Shown in pieces: positions 42,714 to 50,522 of a DNA stretch of 64,000 bases. The notes beneath the pieces were generated by a model. That model was not told the DNA's origin, ran no database searches, and saw only the letters and a list, made by a program, of their open reading frames with translations. Position 1 is the first letter of the stretch. Every line of letters starts with the position of its first letter. This DNA is from Hyphomicrobiales bacterium. GTDB lineage: Bacteria; Pseudomonadota; Alphaproteobacteria; Rhizobiales; Beijerinckiaceae. The translations under genes were made by a program, and so were the position numbers. The stretch is taken from the NCBI GenBank assembly GCA_016716745.1, contig JADJVD010000006.1:124001-188000 (forward strand). Direction: 5' to 3'.

Positions 42714-43787
42714 ATGAGCATTGTCGGTTCCATGCCCGAGCCGGTCGTCTATTCGACCTCCGGCCCCGTTCGAGATCGCGGCGCGATCCGCCTCTGGCTG
42801 TGGTGCGTCGTCGCGCTGATCTTCGTGATGGTGATCGTCGGCGGGGCGACGCGGCTTACCGAATCCGGCCTGTCGATCACCGAATGGAAGCCTGTCGCGG
42901 GCGCGCTGCCGCCCTTGTCGGCAGCCGACTGGGCGGCAGAGTTCGAGAAATACCGCGCCACGCCCCAATACGCCCAGCTCAACGCCGGCATGACGCTCGA
43001 GGCGTTCAAGACGATCTACTGGTGGGAGTGGGGCCACCGCCTGCTCGGGCGACTCATTGGCCTGGCCTTCGCGCTGCCCTTCGCCGTGTTCTGGATTCGC
43101 GGCGCGCTGTCGGCGCGTCTGAAAGGGGCGCTCGCCGGCGTGCTGGCGCTCGGCGCGCTGCAAGGCTTCGTCGGCTGGTGGATGGTGACGTCCGGTCTTG
43201 TCGGCCGCGTCGAGGTCGCGCAGGAGCGTCTCGCCATCCACCTGCTCCTCGCCTCGCTGACGATGGCCGCCATCGTCTGGATCGCGACCGGACTGCGCGC
43301 GCCCTCCAACCCGCTCGCCGAGCGCGCGGCGCGGCCGGCGCGGACCGGCGCCTGGGTCCTGCTGGCGCTCGTGTTCGCTCAGATCGGCCTCGGCGCGCTC
43401 GTCGCCGGCCTGCGCGCGGGCCTCAGCTACAACACATGGCCGCTGATGGACGGGCGCTTCGTTCCCCCGCTCGCCGATCTCGGACGTCTGTCGCCGTGGT
43501 GGGCGAACTTTGTCGATAACGTCACGACGGTGCAGTTCCAGCATCGCATGGCGGGCTATCTCGTCGTGCTCGTCGCCTTCCTGCACGCGCTGCGAGCCTT
43601 CTCGCTCCAGCGCGGCAAGCCGCCCTGCAAGCGCGCCGTGTCGATATGGCTGATGACGATGGCGCAGGTCGGCCTCGGCGCCGCGACCTTGCTGACCAAC
43701 GTGCAGATCCATGTCGCGCTCGCCCATCAGGCGCTGGCGATGGCGATCCTGATCATGGCGACCGTGCAGGTTCGCCGATTGAGCTGA
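42714..43787 (+). CDS. ctaA: Heme A synthase
   Basis: CtaA/Cox15 oxidises heme O to heme A for aa3-type cytochrome oxidase. The 357-residue protein has eight membrane segments and the heme-ligand histidines in EWGHRLLGR, AIHLLLASL, QHRMAGYLV and ALAHQALAM, plus GGATRLTESGLS. Start ATG at 42714; a second ATG at 42732 is possible. It indicates aerobic respiration with an aa3 oxidase. Confidence 0.96.
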   Translation: MSIVGSMPEPVVYSTSGPVRDRGAIRLWLWCVVALIFVMVIVGGATRLTESGLSITEWKPVAGALPPLSAADWAAEFEKYRATPQYAQLNAGMTLEAFKTIYWWEWGHRLLGRLIGLAFALPFAVFWIRGALSARLKGALAGVLALGALQGFVGWWMVTSGLVGRVEVAQERLAIHLLLASLTMAAIVWIATGLRAPSNPLAERAARPARTGAWVLLALVFAQIGLGALVAGLRAGLSYNTWPLMDGRFVPPLADLGRLSPWWANFVDNVTTVQFQHRMAGYLVVLVAFLHALRAFSLQRGKPPCKRAVSIWLMTMAQVGLGAATLLTNVQIHVALAHQALAMAILIMATVQVRRLS

Positions 43788-43795
43788 TCGCCAGC

Positions 43796-43870
43796 CGTCA
43801 CTGCGAGCGCAGCGAAGCAATCCACGATGAGGCGCTGGATTGCTTCGTCGCTTCGCTCCTCGCAATGACG
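43796..43870. repeat. Hairpin interspersed repeat, copy 1
   Basis: A 75-nt element with left arm (G)TCA(C)TGCGAG...GAAGCAATCCA and right arm TGGATTGCTTCG...CTCGCAATGACG, nearly inverted copies of each other. This repeat type is common in intergenic DNA of many bacteria. One mismatch (C for T) is seen at the left end. Confidence 0.9.
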
Positions 43871-43923
43871 ACGAGGGGGCGCCATTCGGCCACGAGCTCG
43901 CCTGTCGCCGTCATTGGCTCCCA

Positions 43924-43998
43924 CGTCATTGCGAGCGCAGCGAAGCAATCCATGTCAGGACGCTGGATTGCTTCGTCGCTTCGCTCCTCGCGATGACG
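43924..43998. repeat. Hairpin interspersed repeat, copy 2
   Basis: Full-length copy starting CGTCATTGCGAG and ending with CTCGCGATGACG. It is separated from copies 1 and 3 by near-identical 54-nt spacers that include GCCGTCATTGGCTCCCA, so copies 1-3 form a tandem array of about 129-nt units. Confidence 0.9.
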
Positions 43999-44052
43999 AC
44001 GAGGGGGACGCCATTCGGCCACGGGCTCGACCGTCGCCGTCATTGGCTCCCA

Positions 44053-44123
44053 CGTCATTGCGAGCGCAGCGAAGCAATCCAGCGTTCGGACGACGGATCG
44101 CTTCGTCGCTCCGCCTCGCAACG
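44053..44123. repeat. Hairpin interspersed repeat, copy 3 (decayed right arm)
   Basis: The left arm is intact (CGTCATTGCGAG...GAAGCAATCCA), while the right arm has several changes (CGGATCGCTTCG and a shortened end). It borders the 3' end of nadV. The whole stretch 43788-44135 holds only these repeats and no gene. Confidence 0.85.
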
Positions 44124-44135
44124 GCGCGCGCGGCG

Positions 44136-45545
44136 TCAGCGCGTCGCCGCCACCGCGCCGCCGGCGGCGCGGGCGCGGATGTCCGCGAAGCTCTGCTCGC
44201 GCAGCAACTTGCCGGTTTCGTAGACGGGTTCGAGCAGATTGCGCTCGCCCGCGCGCAACGCGCTTTCGCGGATGGTGACGGCCGCGCCCTCGCGCTCGAC
44301 GACTGCGAGCCGCCCCGGCTTGGACGATTTGCCCGCGTCCGTGGCCGGCTGCTTGAACACGTCGCGCCAACCCTCGCCGCCGATGCGGATCGCGCTCGCC
44401 TTCATCGCGAATTTCAACGTGTCGCGGTCGAGCGCCTGCAACATCTGCCCGCCCATGCCGAAGGCGATGTTGTCGGCGGAAAAGCCGCGCGCCTCGAGAT
44501 TGGCGAGAATCGCCGCGATGGAGCGTTCGTTGATCCCGTCGCCCTGAATAACGCGCACGCGCTCGTTCAGCACGCGAAAGCCCTTGCCGTTGACGCTTGC
44601 GCCGAACGCCTCGGCGAGCAGCGCCACGATCTCGACAGGCACTGTTTCGGGATCGCCCGAGTCCGGCCGCACCACGAGCGTGCCGCCGCTCGCCTCGACC
44701 TGCGCCTTGAGACGCTTGCCCCAGATCTCCTTCACCGCGTGGAACACGTCCCACGAGTCGGAGACCACCGCGACGAGTTTGCCGGGCCCGCCGAACTGCG
44801 CCAGCATGTTGGCGTAGGCGCGTTCCTCGCCCTCGTGTCCCCATGCGGTGATCGTCGAGTGCTCGGCCGCCGGGATCGAGAAGCCCGCCATCGCCTCGCC
44901 GTAGAAGCGCCGCGCGAACAGCGCGCCGGATGCCGTGTCCGTGCCCATGAAGTTGACGAGATGCGCCGCCCCGCCGATGCCGGCCGACTGCCGGCTCGAC
45001 ACGCCGCGCGCGCCGAAATCGTGCAGCTTGAAGGGCAGTTGCCCCGCCGCATCCTCGCTCGTGCGATCGAGCGCGGCGCGGATGATGCCCTGGATCGCCT
45101 TCGAGCGCGTGGCGACCGTGGTCGGATACCAGATCGCCCGCAGCAGCGCCGTCTCGATGTAGGAGGTGAGCCACGGAACCGCGGGATCGAGATTGCACGC
45201 CTGCGCCAGCGCGGTGTGCGTGCGAACCACCGAGCCTTCGCGCAGCGCCTCGATGCGCAGCGGCAGGAAGCCGCCATGCGTCTTGAGGATATGCTCCCAC
45301 CCCGCGCGATTGAACGGCTCGCCATGCGCGGTCCAGAAGTCTTCCGCCTCGTCGATGTCGCGCGCCGAAAACGGCGTCAGCAGCGCGTCCTTGATCCACG
45401 CCTGAAGGCCGAAGAACAGCGTGCGATCATAGGCGCCGCCGCGCGATTCCACATAGCTCGACACATGCGTCGCGCCGGGCGGGTATTGCAGGAAGTGGCT
45501 CGCCTTGTAGCTGTCGGTGTCGAGAAGAATGTTGTTCCAGTTCAT
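44136..45545 (-). CDS. nadV: Nicotinamide phosphoribosyltransferase
   Basis: NadV joins nicotinamide and PRPP to give NMN. The 469-residue protein matches the NAMPT family, not the shorter nicotinate enzyme: LLDTDSYKASHF, SYVESRGG, the substrate Asp in LHDFGARG, the catalytic His in AAEHSTITAWG, VVRPDSGDP and GFGMGG-like NIAFGMGGQMLQ. It lies 170 nt downstream of the NMN adenylyltransferase-Nudix gene on the same strand; together they turn nicotinamide into NAD in two steps. Confidence 0.94.
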   Translation of the reverse strand: MNWNNILLDTDSYKASHFLQYPPGATHVSSYVESRGGAYDRTLFFGLQAWIKDALLTPFSARDIDEAEDFWTAHGEPFNRAGWEHILKTHGGFLPLRIEALREGSVVRTHTALAQACNLDPAVPWLTSYIETALLRAIWYPTTVATRSKAIQGIIRAALDRTSEDAAGQLPFKLHDFGARGVSSRQSAGIGGAAHLVNFMGTDTASGALFARRFYGEAMAGFSIPAAEHSTITAWGHEGEERAYANMLAQFGGPGKLVAVVSDSWDVFHAVKEIWGKRLKAQVEASGGTLVVRPDSGDPETVPVEIVALLAEAFGASVNGKGFRVLNERVRVIQGDGINERSIAAILANLEARGFSADNIAFGMGGQMLQALDRDTLKFAMKASAIRIGGEGWRDVFKQPATDAGKSSKPGRLAVVEREGAAVTIRESALRAGERNLLEPVYETGKLLREQSFADIRARAAGGAVAATR

Positions 45546-45627
45546 GACGCGATCTCCTCTGCGTCTGCAACGCCCGCGGACTCCCCGCGGGCTCGTGCGT
45601 TTCTCGTCCTCGTCGCCGCGCGCGCAT

Positions 45628-45656
45628 CGTCATTGCGAGCGCAGCGAAGCAATCCA
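45628..45656. repeat. Hairpin interspersed repeat, left arm only (copy 4)
   Basis: CGTCATTGCGAGCG... to GAAGCAATCCA lies between nadM and nadV. The right arm is not recognisable, only a degraded trace ending CCATGACG near 45684. Confidence 0.75.
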
Positions 45657-45715
45657 ACGGCGGGCGTCGTCGCTATCGCCATGACGCCGTCGCCTCGGCG
45701 CTCGCCGGCGCCCCC

Positions 45716-46798
45716 TCACTCGATCGCCGCGCCCGTCATCTCGCGGATGATCGCGGCGTGATCCTCGAAGAAGCGGTCGGCCGAGAGGCGGCCGAGTTCG
45801 TGCCATCGCGCGCTCGCCGCATCGTCGTCGCCGCGCACGCCGAACAGGCTGGCGCGCGCCGGCAACTCGAACAGGAAGGCCTGCGTGACGACGCGGCCGC
45901 GTTCCGAGCGATGCGGATCGTCGAACAGGCGCGTGCGCGAGTCGACGATGAAGGAGCCGAGCATCGCAGGCGGAATCTCGCCGCGCGCGTCGGCAATTCG
46001 CGTCTCTTCTTTCAGTTCGCGGATCGCCGCGTCGCGAAAGCGTTCGCCCACCTCCACATGCCCGCCCGGCAGCGCCAGCAGGCCCTTGCCGGGGCGATGG
46101 GCGCGCTCGACCAGCAGGATGTGGCCCGACTGGATCACCACCGCGTCGACGCAATTGATGAAGACGGGGTAGGGCGTCGCGCCCCACTTCGCCCTGTAAT
46201 CGGCGTAGAACCGCGCCTCCTCGACGAGCCAGCGGAACGGCTCCGACAGCATGAAGCGCGCCAGGAAGTCGATGGTCGAGGGCGGGCACAGATGCGCCGT
46301 CGGCATCCGCGCGGCGGGCCGCAGATAGTCGGCGCGCAACTCCGTCGCGTTCAGCATCGCGTAGCGCGTCGCCACGTCGAGGCTGCGCCACTCTGGAAAC
46401 AGGCGCAGGTAATAGCTCGTGCCGTCCTTGCCGTGGCCGACAAGACCGATCCTGAGATCGCGCGCCTCGCCCTCGGCGCGCAGCGCGCGCGCGACGATCT
46501 TCTGCACCTCGGCGATCCACGCCTGATCGTTGTAGGCGATGTCGGGCAAGGGCTGCACGACGATCTGCCCCGGCGCGGCGTCGAGTTCGCCCGCAGCGAC
46601 GCAGGCCTCGATCATCGTCCGGCGCTCGTCGTAGGTGAAGGGGTTGCGCGGCGAGCGCGCCGCGTTGGACGAGCCGACGAGCACGACGAGCCGGCGCGTC
46701 TGCGTCAGCGCCTCGCGCATCACCGCGAGATGTCCGTTGTGCAAGGGCTGAAAGCGGCCGATGAAAATCAGCGCGTCGAATGCGGGCTGAGCCGTCAT
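45716..46798 (-). CDS. nadM: Bifunctional NMN adenylyltransferase / Nudix hydrolase
   Basis: The N-terminal nucleotidyltransferase domain (GRFQPLHNGHLAVM with the HxGH motif, PFTYDERRTMI) makes NAD from NMN and ATP. The C-terminal Nudix domain (from about residue 205) carries GGHVEVGERFRDAA then IRELKEETRI, the Nudix box. This fusion is known from cyanobacteria and Francisella with NadV as partner; the Nudix half may act on ADP-ribose. It is 360 residues, normal for the fusion. It heads the salvage operon with nadV and has a palindrome over its promoter. Confidence 0.93.
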   Translation of the reverse strand: MTAQPAFDALIFIGRFQPLHNGHLAVMREALTQTRRLVVLVGSSNAARSPRNPFTYDERRTMIEACVAAGELDAAPGQIVVQPLPDIAYNDQAWIAEVQKIVARALRAEGEARDLRIGLVGHGKDGTSYYLRLFPEWRSLDVATRYAMLNATELRADYLRPAARMPTAHLCPPSTIDFLARFMLSEPFRWLVEEARFYADYRAKWGATPYPVFINCVDAVVIQSGHILLVERAHRPGKGLLALPGGHVEVGERFRDAAIRELKEETRIADARGEIPPAMLGSFIVDSRTRLFDDPHRSERGRVVTQAFLFELPARASLFGVRGDDDAASARWHELGRLSADRFFEDHAAIIREMTGAAIE

Positions 46799-46840
46799 GT
46801 CCGGACCTCCTCCGGGCTGCGCCTCATCCGGACTCCCCGG

Positions 46841-46861
46841 ATAAGCTCATAGTGAGCATAT
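46841..46861. promoter_or_regulatory. Near-perfect palindrome upstream of nadM (candidate operator)
   Basis: Arms ATAAGCTCA (46841-46849) and TGAGCATAT (46853-46861) flank TAG, with one mismatched pair. The site is AT-rich in a GC-rich region and lies about 45 nt before the nadM start, overlapping the predicted -10 box. Confidence 0.5.
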
Positions 46862-46882
46862 GCCGTTGGGGCGTCCGCGCAA
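46855..46882 (-). promoter_or_regulatory. Predicted promoter of nadM-nadV
   Basis: On the minus strand TTGCGC (46882-46877), a 16-nt spacer and TATGCT (46860-46855) form a weak sigma-70-like promoter. The -10 box lies in the right arm of the palindrome. Confidence 0.4.
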
Positions 46883-46934
46883 GTGCGCGCGCGCACAATG
46901 GTGAACGATGCGTTCGACCGACGGCGAAACGCGC

Positions 46935-47009
46935 CGTCATTGCGAGCGAAGCGCAGCAATCCATCGTCGTTCGGTGGATTGCGTCGTCGCTGCGCTCCTC
47001 GCAATGACG
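46935..47009. repeat. Hairpin interspersed repeat, copy 5
   Basis: Full-length copy, left arm CGTCATTGCGAGCG and right end CTCGCAATGACG, with small internal changes (GCGCAGCAATCC). It lies in the nadM-metY gap. The 334-nt gap 46799-47132 holds the nadM promoter, copies 5 and 6 and the metY terminator, and no gene. Confidence 0.9.
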
Positions 47010-47022
47010 GCGTTGGTTCGCG

Positions 47023-47070
47023 CGTCATTGCGAGCGAAGCGAAGCAATCCAGTCGGCGGCCAGCGCAATG
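47023..47070. repeat. Hairpin interspersed repeat, copy 6 (partial)
   Basis: Left arm CGTCATTGCGAGCG...GAAGCAATCCA intact; only the end of the right arm (GCGCAATG) remains. It abuts the metY terminator. Confidence 0.8.
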
Positions 47071-47099
47071 AAAAAGGGGACGGCGGGCGGGCCGTCCCC
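47071..47099 (-). terminator. Intrinsic terminator of metY
   Basis: Read on the minus strand, GGGGACGGC (47099-47091) pairs with GCCGTCCCC (47084-47076), followed by TTTTT (47075-47071). It lies 34 nt after the metY stop. Confidence 0.88.
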
Positions 47100-47132
47100 A
47101 AGTCGAATGCGGGAGCGATGGGTTGGTTGCGA

Positions 47133-48428
47133 TCAGGCGAGTGCGGAGAGCGCCTGATCGAGATCGGCGATGATGTCGTCCTTGTCCTCGATGCCGATCG
47201 ACACGCGCACGACGTCGGGGCCCGCGCCGGCGGCGACCTTCTGCGCGTCGGCGAGCTGGCGATGCGTCGTCGAGGCGGGATGGATCACGAGCGAGCGCGT
47301 GTCGCCGACATTGGCGAGGTGCGAGAACAGCTTCAGGGTCTTCACCAGCGCCAGGCCCGCGTCGTAACCGCCCTTGAGGCCGAAGGTGAACACGGCGCCC
47401 GCGCCCTTGGGGCAGTACTTCTTGGCGAGCGCATGATAGCGGTCGCCGGCAAGGCCGGGATAGCTCACCCACTTCACCGCAGGATGGTGCGACAGGAAGG
47501 TCGCGACCGCGAGCGCGTTGTCGGAGTGGCGCTGCATGCGCAGCGCCAGCGTCTCGATGCCGGTCAGCACCATGAAGGCGTTGAAGGGCGAGAGCGCGGG
47601 GCCGAGGTCGCGCAGGCCGAGCACGCGGCAGGCGATGGCGAAGGCGAAGTTGCCGAACGTCTCGCCCAGCACCATGCCGTTATATTCCGGCCGCGGCGCG
47701 GAGAGCATCGGGTAGCGCTGGTCGGCGAGGAAGTCGAACGAGCCGCCGTCGACGATCACGCCGGCGATGGAGTTGCCGTGGCCGCCGAGGAACTTCGTCG
47801 CCGAATGGATGACGATGTCGGCGCCGTGCTCGAACGGGCGCACGAGATAGGGCGTCGCCAGCGTGTTGTCGACGATCAGCGGCACGCGCGCGCGCTTGGC
47901 GATCTTGGCGATCGCCTCGATGTCGACGATGACGCCGCCCGGATTGGCGATCGACTCGATGAAGATCGCCTTCGTCTTCGGCGTAACGGCGGCCTCGAAG
48001 CTCGCCGGATTGTCGGGATCGGCCCACTTCACCGTCCAGCCGAAGTTCTTCCAGGAGTGGTTGAACTGGTTGATCGAGCCGCCATACAGCTTGTTGGCCG
48101 CGATCACCTCGTCGCCCGGCTGCAACAGCGTGTGGAAGGCGAGGAACTCGGCCGCATGGCCCGAGGCGACCGCAAGCGCCGCCGTGCCGCCCTCGAGCGC
48201 GGCGACGCGCTCCTCCAGCACCGCATTGGTCGGGTTGGTGATGCGGGTGTAGATGTTGCCGAACGCCTGCAGGCCGAACAGCGAGGCGGCGTGGTCGACA
48301 TCGTCGAACACGAAGCTCGTGGTCTGATAGATCGGGGTCGCCCGCGCGCCGGTCGCCGGGTCGGGCTTGGCGCCCGCATGCACCGCAAGCGTGTCAAACC
48401 CGGGGATCCGGCCAGCTTCGTCGCTCAT
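47133..48428 (-). CDS. metY: O-acetylhomoserine sulfhydrylase
   Basis: MetY makes homocysteine (or methionine with methanethiol) from O-acetylhomoserine and sulfide. The 431-residue PLP enzyme shows ATPIYQTTSFVF, YTRITNPT, ASGHAAEF, the PLP Lys in SATKFLGGHG, and the C-terminal VGDTRSLVIHPASTTH typical of the long MetY subgroup. GGAGGG lies before the ATG. A promoter with an inverted repeat precedes it and an intrinsic terminator follows. Confidence 0.95.
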   Translation of the reverse strand: MSDEAGRIPGFDTLAVHAGAKPDPATGARATPIYQTTSFVFDDVDHAASLFGLQAFGNIYTRITNPTNAVLEERVAALEGGTAALAVASGHAAEFLAFHTLLQPGDEVIAANKLYGGSINQFNHSWKNFGWTVKWADPDNPASFEAAVTPKTKAIFIESIANPGGVIVDIEAIAKIAKRARVPLIVDNTLATPYLVRPFEHGADIVIHSATKFLGGHGNSIAGVIVDGGSFDFLADQRYPMLSAPRPEYNGMVLGETFGNFAFAIACRVLGLRDLGPALSPFNAFMVLTGIETLALRMQRHSDNALAVATFLSHHPAVKWVSYPGLAGDRYHALAKKYCPKGAGAVFTFGLKGGYDAGLALVKTLKLFSHLANVGDTRSLVIHPASTTHRQLADAQKVAAGAGPDVVRVSIGIEDKDDIIADLDQALSALA

Positions 48429-48462
48429 TCTGCCCTCCAGAAGTAATATGTTATATCGACCG

Positions 48463-48490
48463 TGGCGTTCGCTTTACAGAACGGACGCCA
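48463..48490. promoter_or_regulatory. Inverted repeat overlapping the metY promoter
   Basis: TGGCGTTCG (48463-48471) and CGGACGCCA (48482-48490) match as inverted copies at 8 of 9 positions with a 10-nt gap. They overlap the -10 box and spacer of the predicted metY promoter and could be an operator or an RNA hairpin. No SAM-II riboswitch core is visible. Confidence 0.4.
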
Positions 48491-48499
48491 TCCCGTCAA
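48471..48499 (-). promoter_or_regulatory. Predicted promoter of metY
   Basis: On the minus strand TTGACG (48499-48494), a 17-nt spacer and TAAAGC (48476-48471) precede the gene by 43 nt. Confidence 0.5.
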
Positions 48500-48541
48500 C
48501 CGCCGGATTGTCGCGCCGCCCCCGCGCGCTAGTGTGCGGCG

Positions 48542-49135
48542 ATGATGCATCGCACGATCTTGGCGGGCCTTGTGGCGGCAATCTGCGCCTGTGCGCCGGC
48601 CAAGGCGGCGCATTTCAGCGTCTCGGGCGACGAAGTGCGCTTGCAGGGCTCCATCGAGACCGGCGACGTGGAGCGGATGGAGGCGCTGCTCGGCGAGCGC
48701 CGCGCCACGCCGCTGCGCGTCCTGCGCCTGCACTCGCCGGGCGGCAATCTGCGCGAGGGCATCCGCCTCGCCGATCTGGTGCGCAAGCATCGCCTCGCGA
48801 CCGTCGTCGACGCGCGCTCGGCCTATTGCGACAGCGCCTGCACGCTCCTCTTCGTCGCCGGCGTGCGCCGCCACTATGTCGGCGCCGAGAGGTTGGCGGA
48901 GGGCTCCGAGGAGCTTTACGGCCTCGGCTTCCACCTCGCCTCGACGCGCGGCGACCGCGCCAATCCGTCGATGAAGAGCGCCGAGGGCGAGCGCCTGATG
49001 GCCGCGCTCTACGCCCGCATGGGCGTGCCCCGCGCCACCGATCTCGCCCGCCGCGCCGCCATCAACACGCTCTGGCGCCCGAACGGCGCCACCGCGCTTC
49101 GCCTTGGCGTCGCGACCAGCCTGACGCCGCCCTGA
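48542..49135 (+). CDS. Periplasmic ClpP/crotonase-fold protein (COG3904-like)
   Basis: The 197-residue protein has a signal peptide (cleavage near AKA-A, residue 22) and the ClpP-like pattern LHSPGGNLREG followed by CDSACTLLFVAG, where the Ser is the likely nucleophile, and a later His in GLGFHLAS. The family is predicted to be a periplasmic serine peptidase, though activity is not established. It is divergent from metY. A second ATG directly after the first is possible. Confidence 0.8.
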   Translation: MMHRTILAGLVAAICACAPAKAAHFSVSGDEVRLQGSIETGDVERMEALLGERRATPLRVLRLHSPGGNLREGIRLADLVRKHRLATVVDARSAYCDSACTLLFVAGVRRHYVGAERLAEGSEELYGLGFHLASTRGDRANPSMKSAEGERLMAALYARMGVPRATDLARRAAINTLWRPNGATALRLGVATSLTPP

Positions 49136-49147
49136 GGCGCGCCGCGC

Positions 49148-49675
49148 TCAGTCCTTGCCGTCCACCGTGAATTTCTGGAACCCGGCCATCATCGCCGGCT
49201 TGCGCGAGGAGACCATGCGCGAGTTGACGCCCGCCCAGCCGATCTCGCCGGACATGCGACCATACTCGATCTTCGGGCAGCGGTTCATGATGACGGTCAG
49301 CCCCTCGGCTTCCGCCCTGGCGGCCGCCGCCTCGTTGCGCACGCCGAGCTGCATCCAGATGATCTTCGGCTTCGGCTCCAGCGCCAGCGCCTCGTCGACG
49401 ATGGGGCCCGCCGCCTCGGCGTTGCGGAAGATGTCGACCATGTCGATCGGCTCGCCGATCTCGCGCAGATTGGCGTAGACGCGCACGCCGAGCAGCTCCT
49501 GCCCCGCAAGGCCGGGGTTGATCGGAAACATGCGGTAGCCGCGCGCGATCAGATATTTCAGCGCGAAATAGGAGGGCCGCGAGTCGTTCGCCGAGGCGCC
49601 GACCATGGCGATGGTCTTCGTCTCGCGCAGGATGCGCCGGATCAGCGCGTCGGGGTAGCGGTCGTGAGGGTTCAT
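49148..49675 (-). CDS. CoA-binding protein (YccU-like)
   Basis: The 175-residue Rossmann-fold protein has IAMVGASANDSRPSY, the PINPGLAGQELLG segment and WMQLGVRNEAAA, typical of the CoA_binding_2/YccU family. Such proteins bind CoA or nucleotides; no reaction is known. It is the last gene of a three-gene minus-strand run with an overlap-linked unknown gene and a crotonase homologue. Confidence 0.9.
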   Translation of the reverse strand: MNPHDRYPDALIRRILRETKTIAMVGASANDSRPSYFALKYLIARGYRMFPINPGLAGQELLGVRVYANLREIGEPIDMVDIFRNAEAAGPIVDEALALEPKPKIIWMQLGVRNEAAAARAEAEGLTVIMNRCPKIEYGRMSGEIGWAGVNSRMVSSRKPAMMAGFQKFTVDGKD

Positions 49676-49676
49676 C

Positions 49677-50522
49677 TCAGGGCTTTCGGTCGATCACGCC
49701 GACGAGGCGCCAGGCGCCGCTCTCGCGGCCGAAGCACACGCCGGCGTAGGTGAGTTCGTTGAGGCCGAGACTGTCCGTATAGGCGACGCGCCCGTCGGGC
49801 AACGCCAGCGCGCTCCAGCCGTCGGGCAGGGCCTGATCGGCCTCCGTCACCAGCGGGACAATGCGGCCGGCGGCGACGCGGCCGATCACCTCGGCGTCCT
49901 TCGCCGGCCTGTCGCGCGCGATCAGCTCGGCGGCGGCGAGGCGCAGATCTTCCTTCTCGATATCGGCCGCCGCGGCGATCCGGGCGACGGCGGCGCGGTC
50001 GAAATGCGGCGGCGCGGGCGCGCAGATCTGCGCCGGCTCGAACGGCGAGGCGCCGAGCGTCTCCTCCTCCAGCGCCGCGCCGATCAGGCCGAGCGCGGTC
50101 TCCTCTCGGAGCTTCGGCGTGATCTTGCCCGGCGCGATGTCGCGGCAGCACAGATCCTCGCGCAGCCGCTGCGCGGGCTTGCGCGCCAGATACGCCTTCT
50201 GTTTCGCGCCTGCGCCGCGCGGGGAACACGCCTTCGTCGGATCGAGAAAGCAGTCCCAGCTCCGATAGGCGGGGGACAGTTCCGCGTCGACGGCCTTCGC
50301 GTCGGTCTGCGCCACCGCCGCGCGCAGGCGCTCGACGAGCGCGATCAGCTCTGGCTCGACCTCGCTGACGCGCTCGAGGCGCGCTTCGGCCGGCTCGTAG
50401 GCCTTGCGGTCGGCGGCGGCGAGCGGCGCCGCCAGACAGACGAGCGCGCAGCCGGCCGCGCGCGCAAGTCCGCGGGCAAGCCCGCGCGCAAGACCAAGCG
50501 CCACGAAACGAGGCGCGATCAT
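49677..50522 (-). CDS. Secreted protein of unknown function
   Basis: The 281-residue protein starts with a signal-like stretch holding three GLAR repeats and AAGCALVCLAAPLAAA. The mature protein has about five cysteines, including the close sets WDCF, KACS, DLCCRD and QICAP in the first half, and a C-terminal GRVVAYTDSLGLNELTYAGVCF-like part that may be an SH3-like fold (read GRVAYTDS). Its ATG overlaps the upstream crotonase stop (ATGA), so translation is coupled. No family recognised. Confidence 0.7.
   Translation of the reverse strand: MIAPRFVALGLARGLARGLARAAGCALVCLAAPLAAADRKAYEPAEARLERVSEVEPELIALVERLRAAVAQTDAKAVDAELSPAYRSWDCFLDPTKACSPRGAGAKQKAYLARKPAQRLREDLCCRDIAPGKITPKLREETALGLIGAALEEETLGASPFEPAQICAPAPPHFDRAAVARIAAAADIEKEDLRLAAAELIARDRPAKDAEVIGRVAAGRIVPLVTEADQALPDGWSALALPDGRVAYTDSLGLNELTYAGVCFGRESGAWRLVGVIDRKP

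Noticed and set aside
43840..44223. Open frames with repeated HCERSEAIH-type peptides
   Set aside because: They are translations of the hairpin repeats, not proteins.
48429..48541. SAM-II riboswitch before metY
   Set aside because: The pseudoknot core sequence is not present; only a simple inverted repeat is seen.
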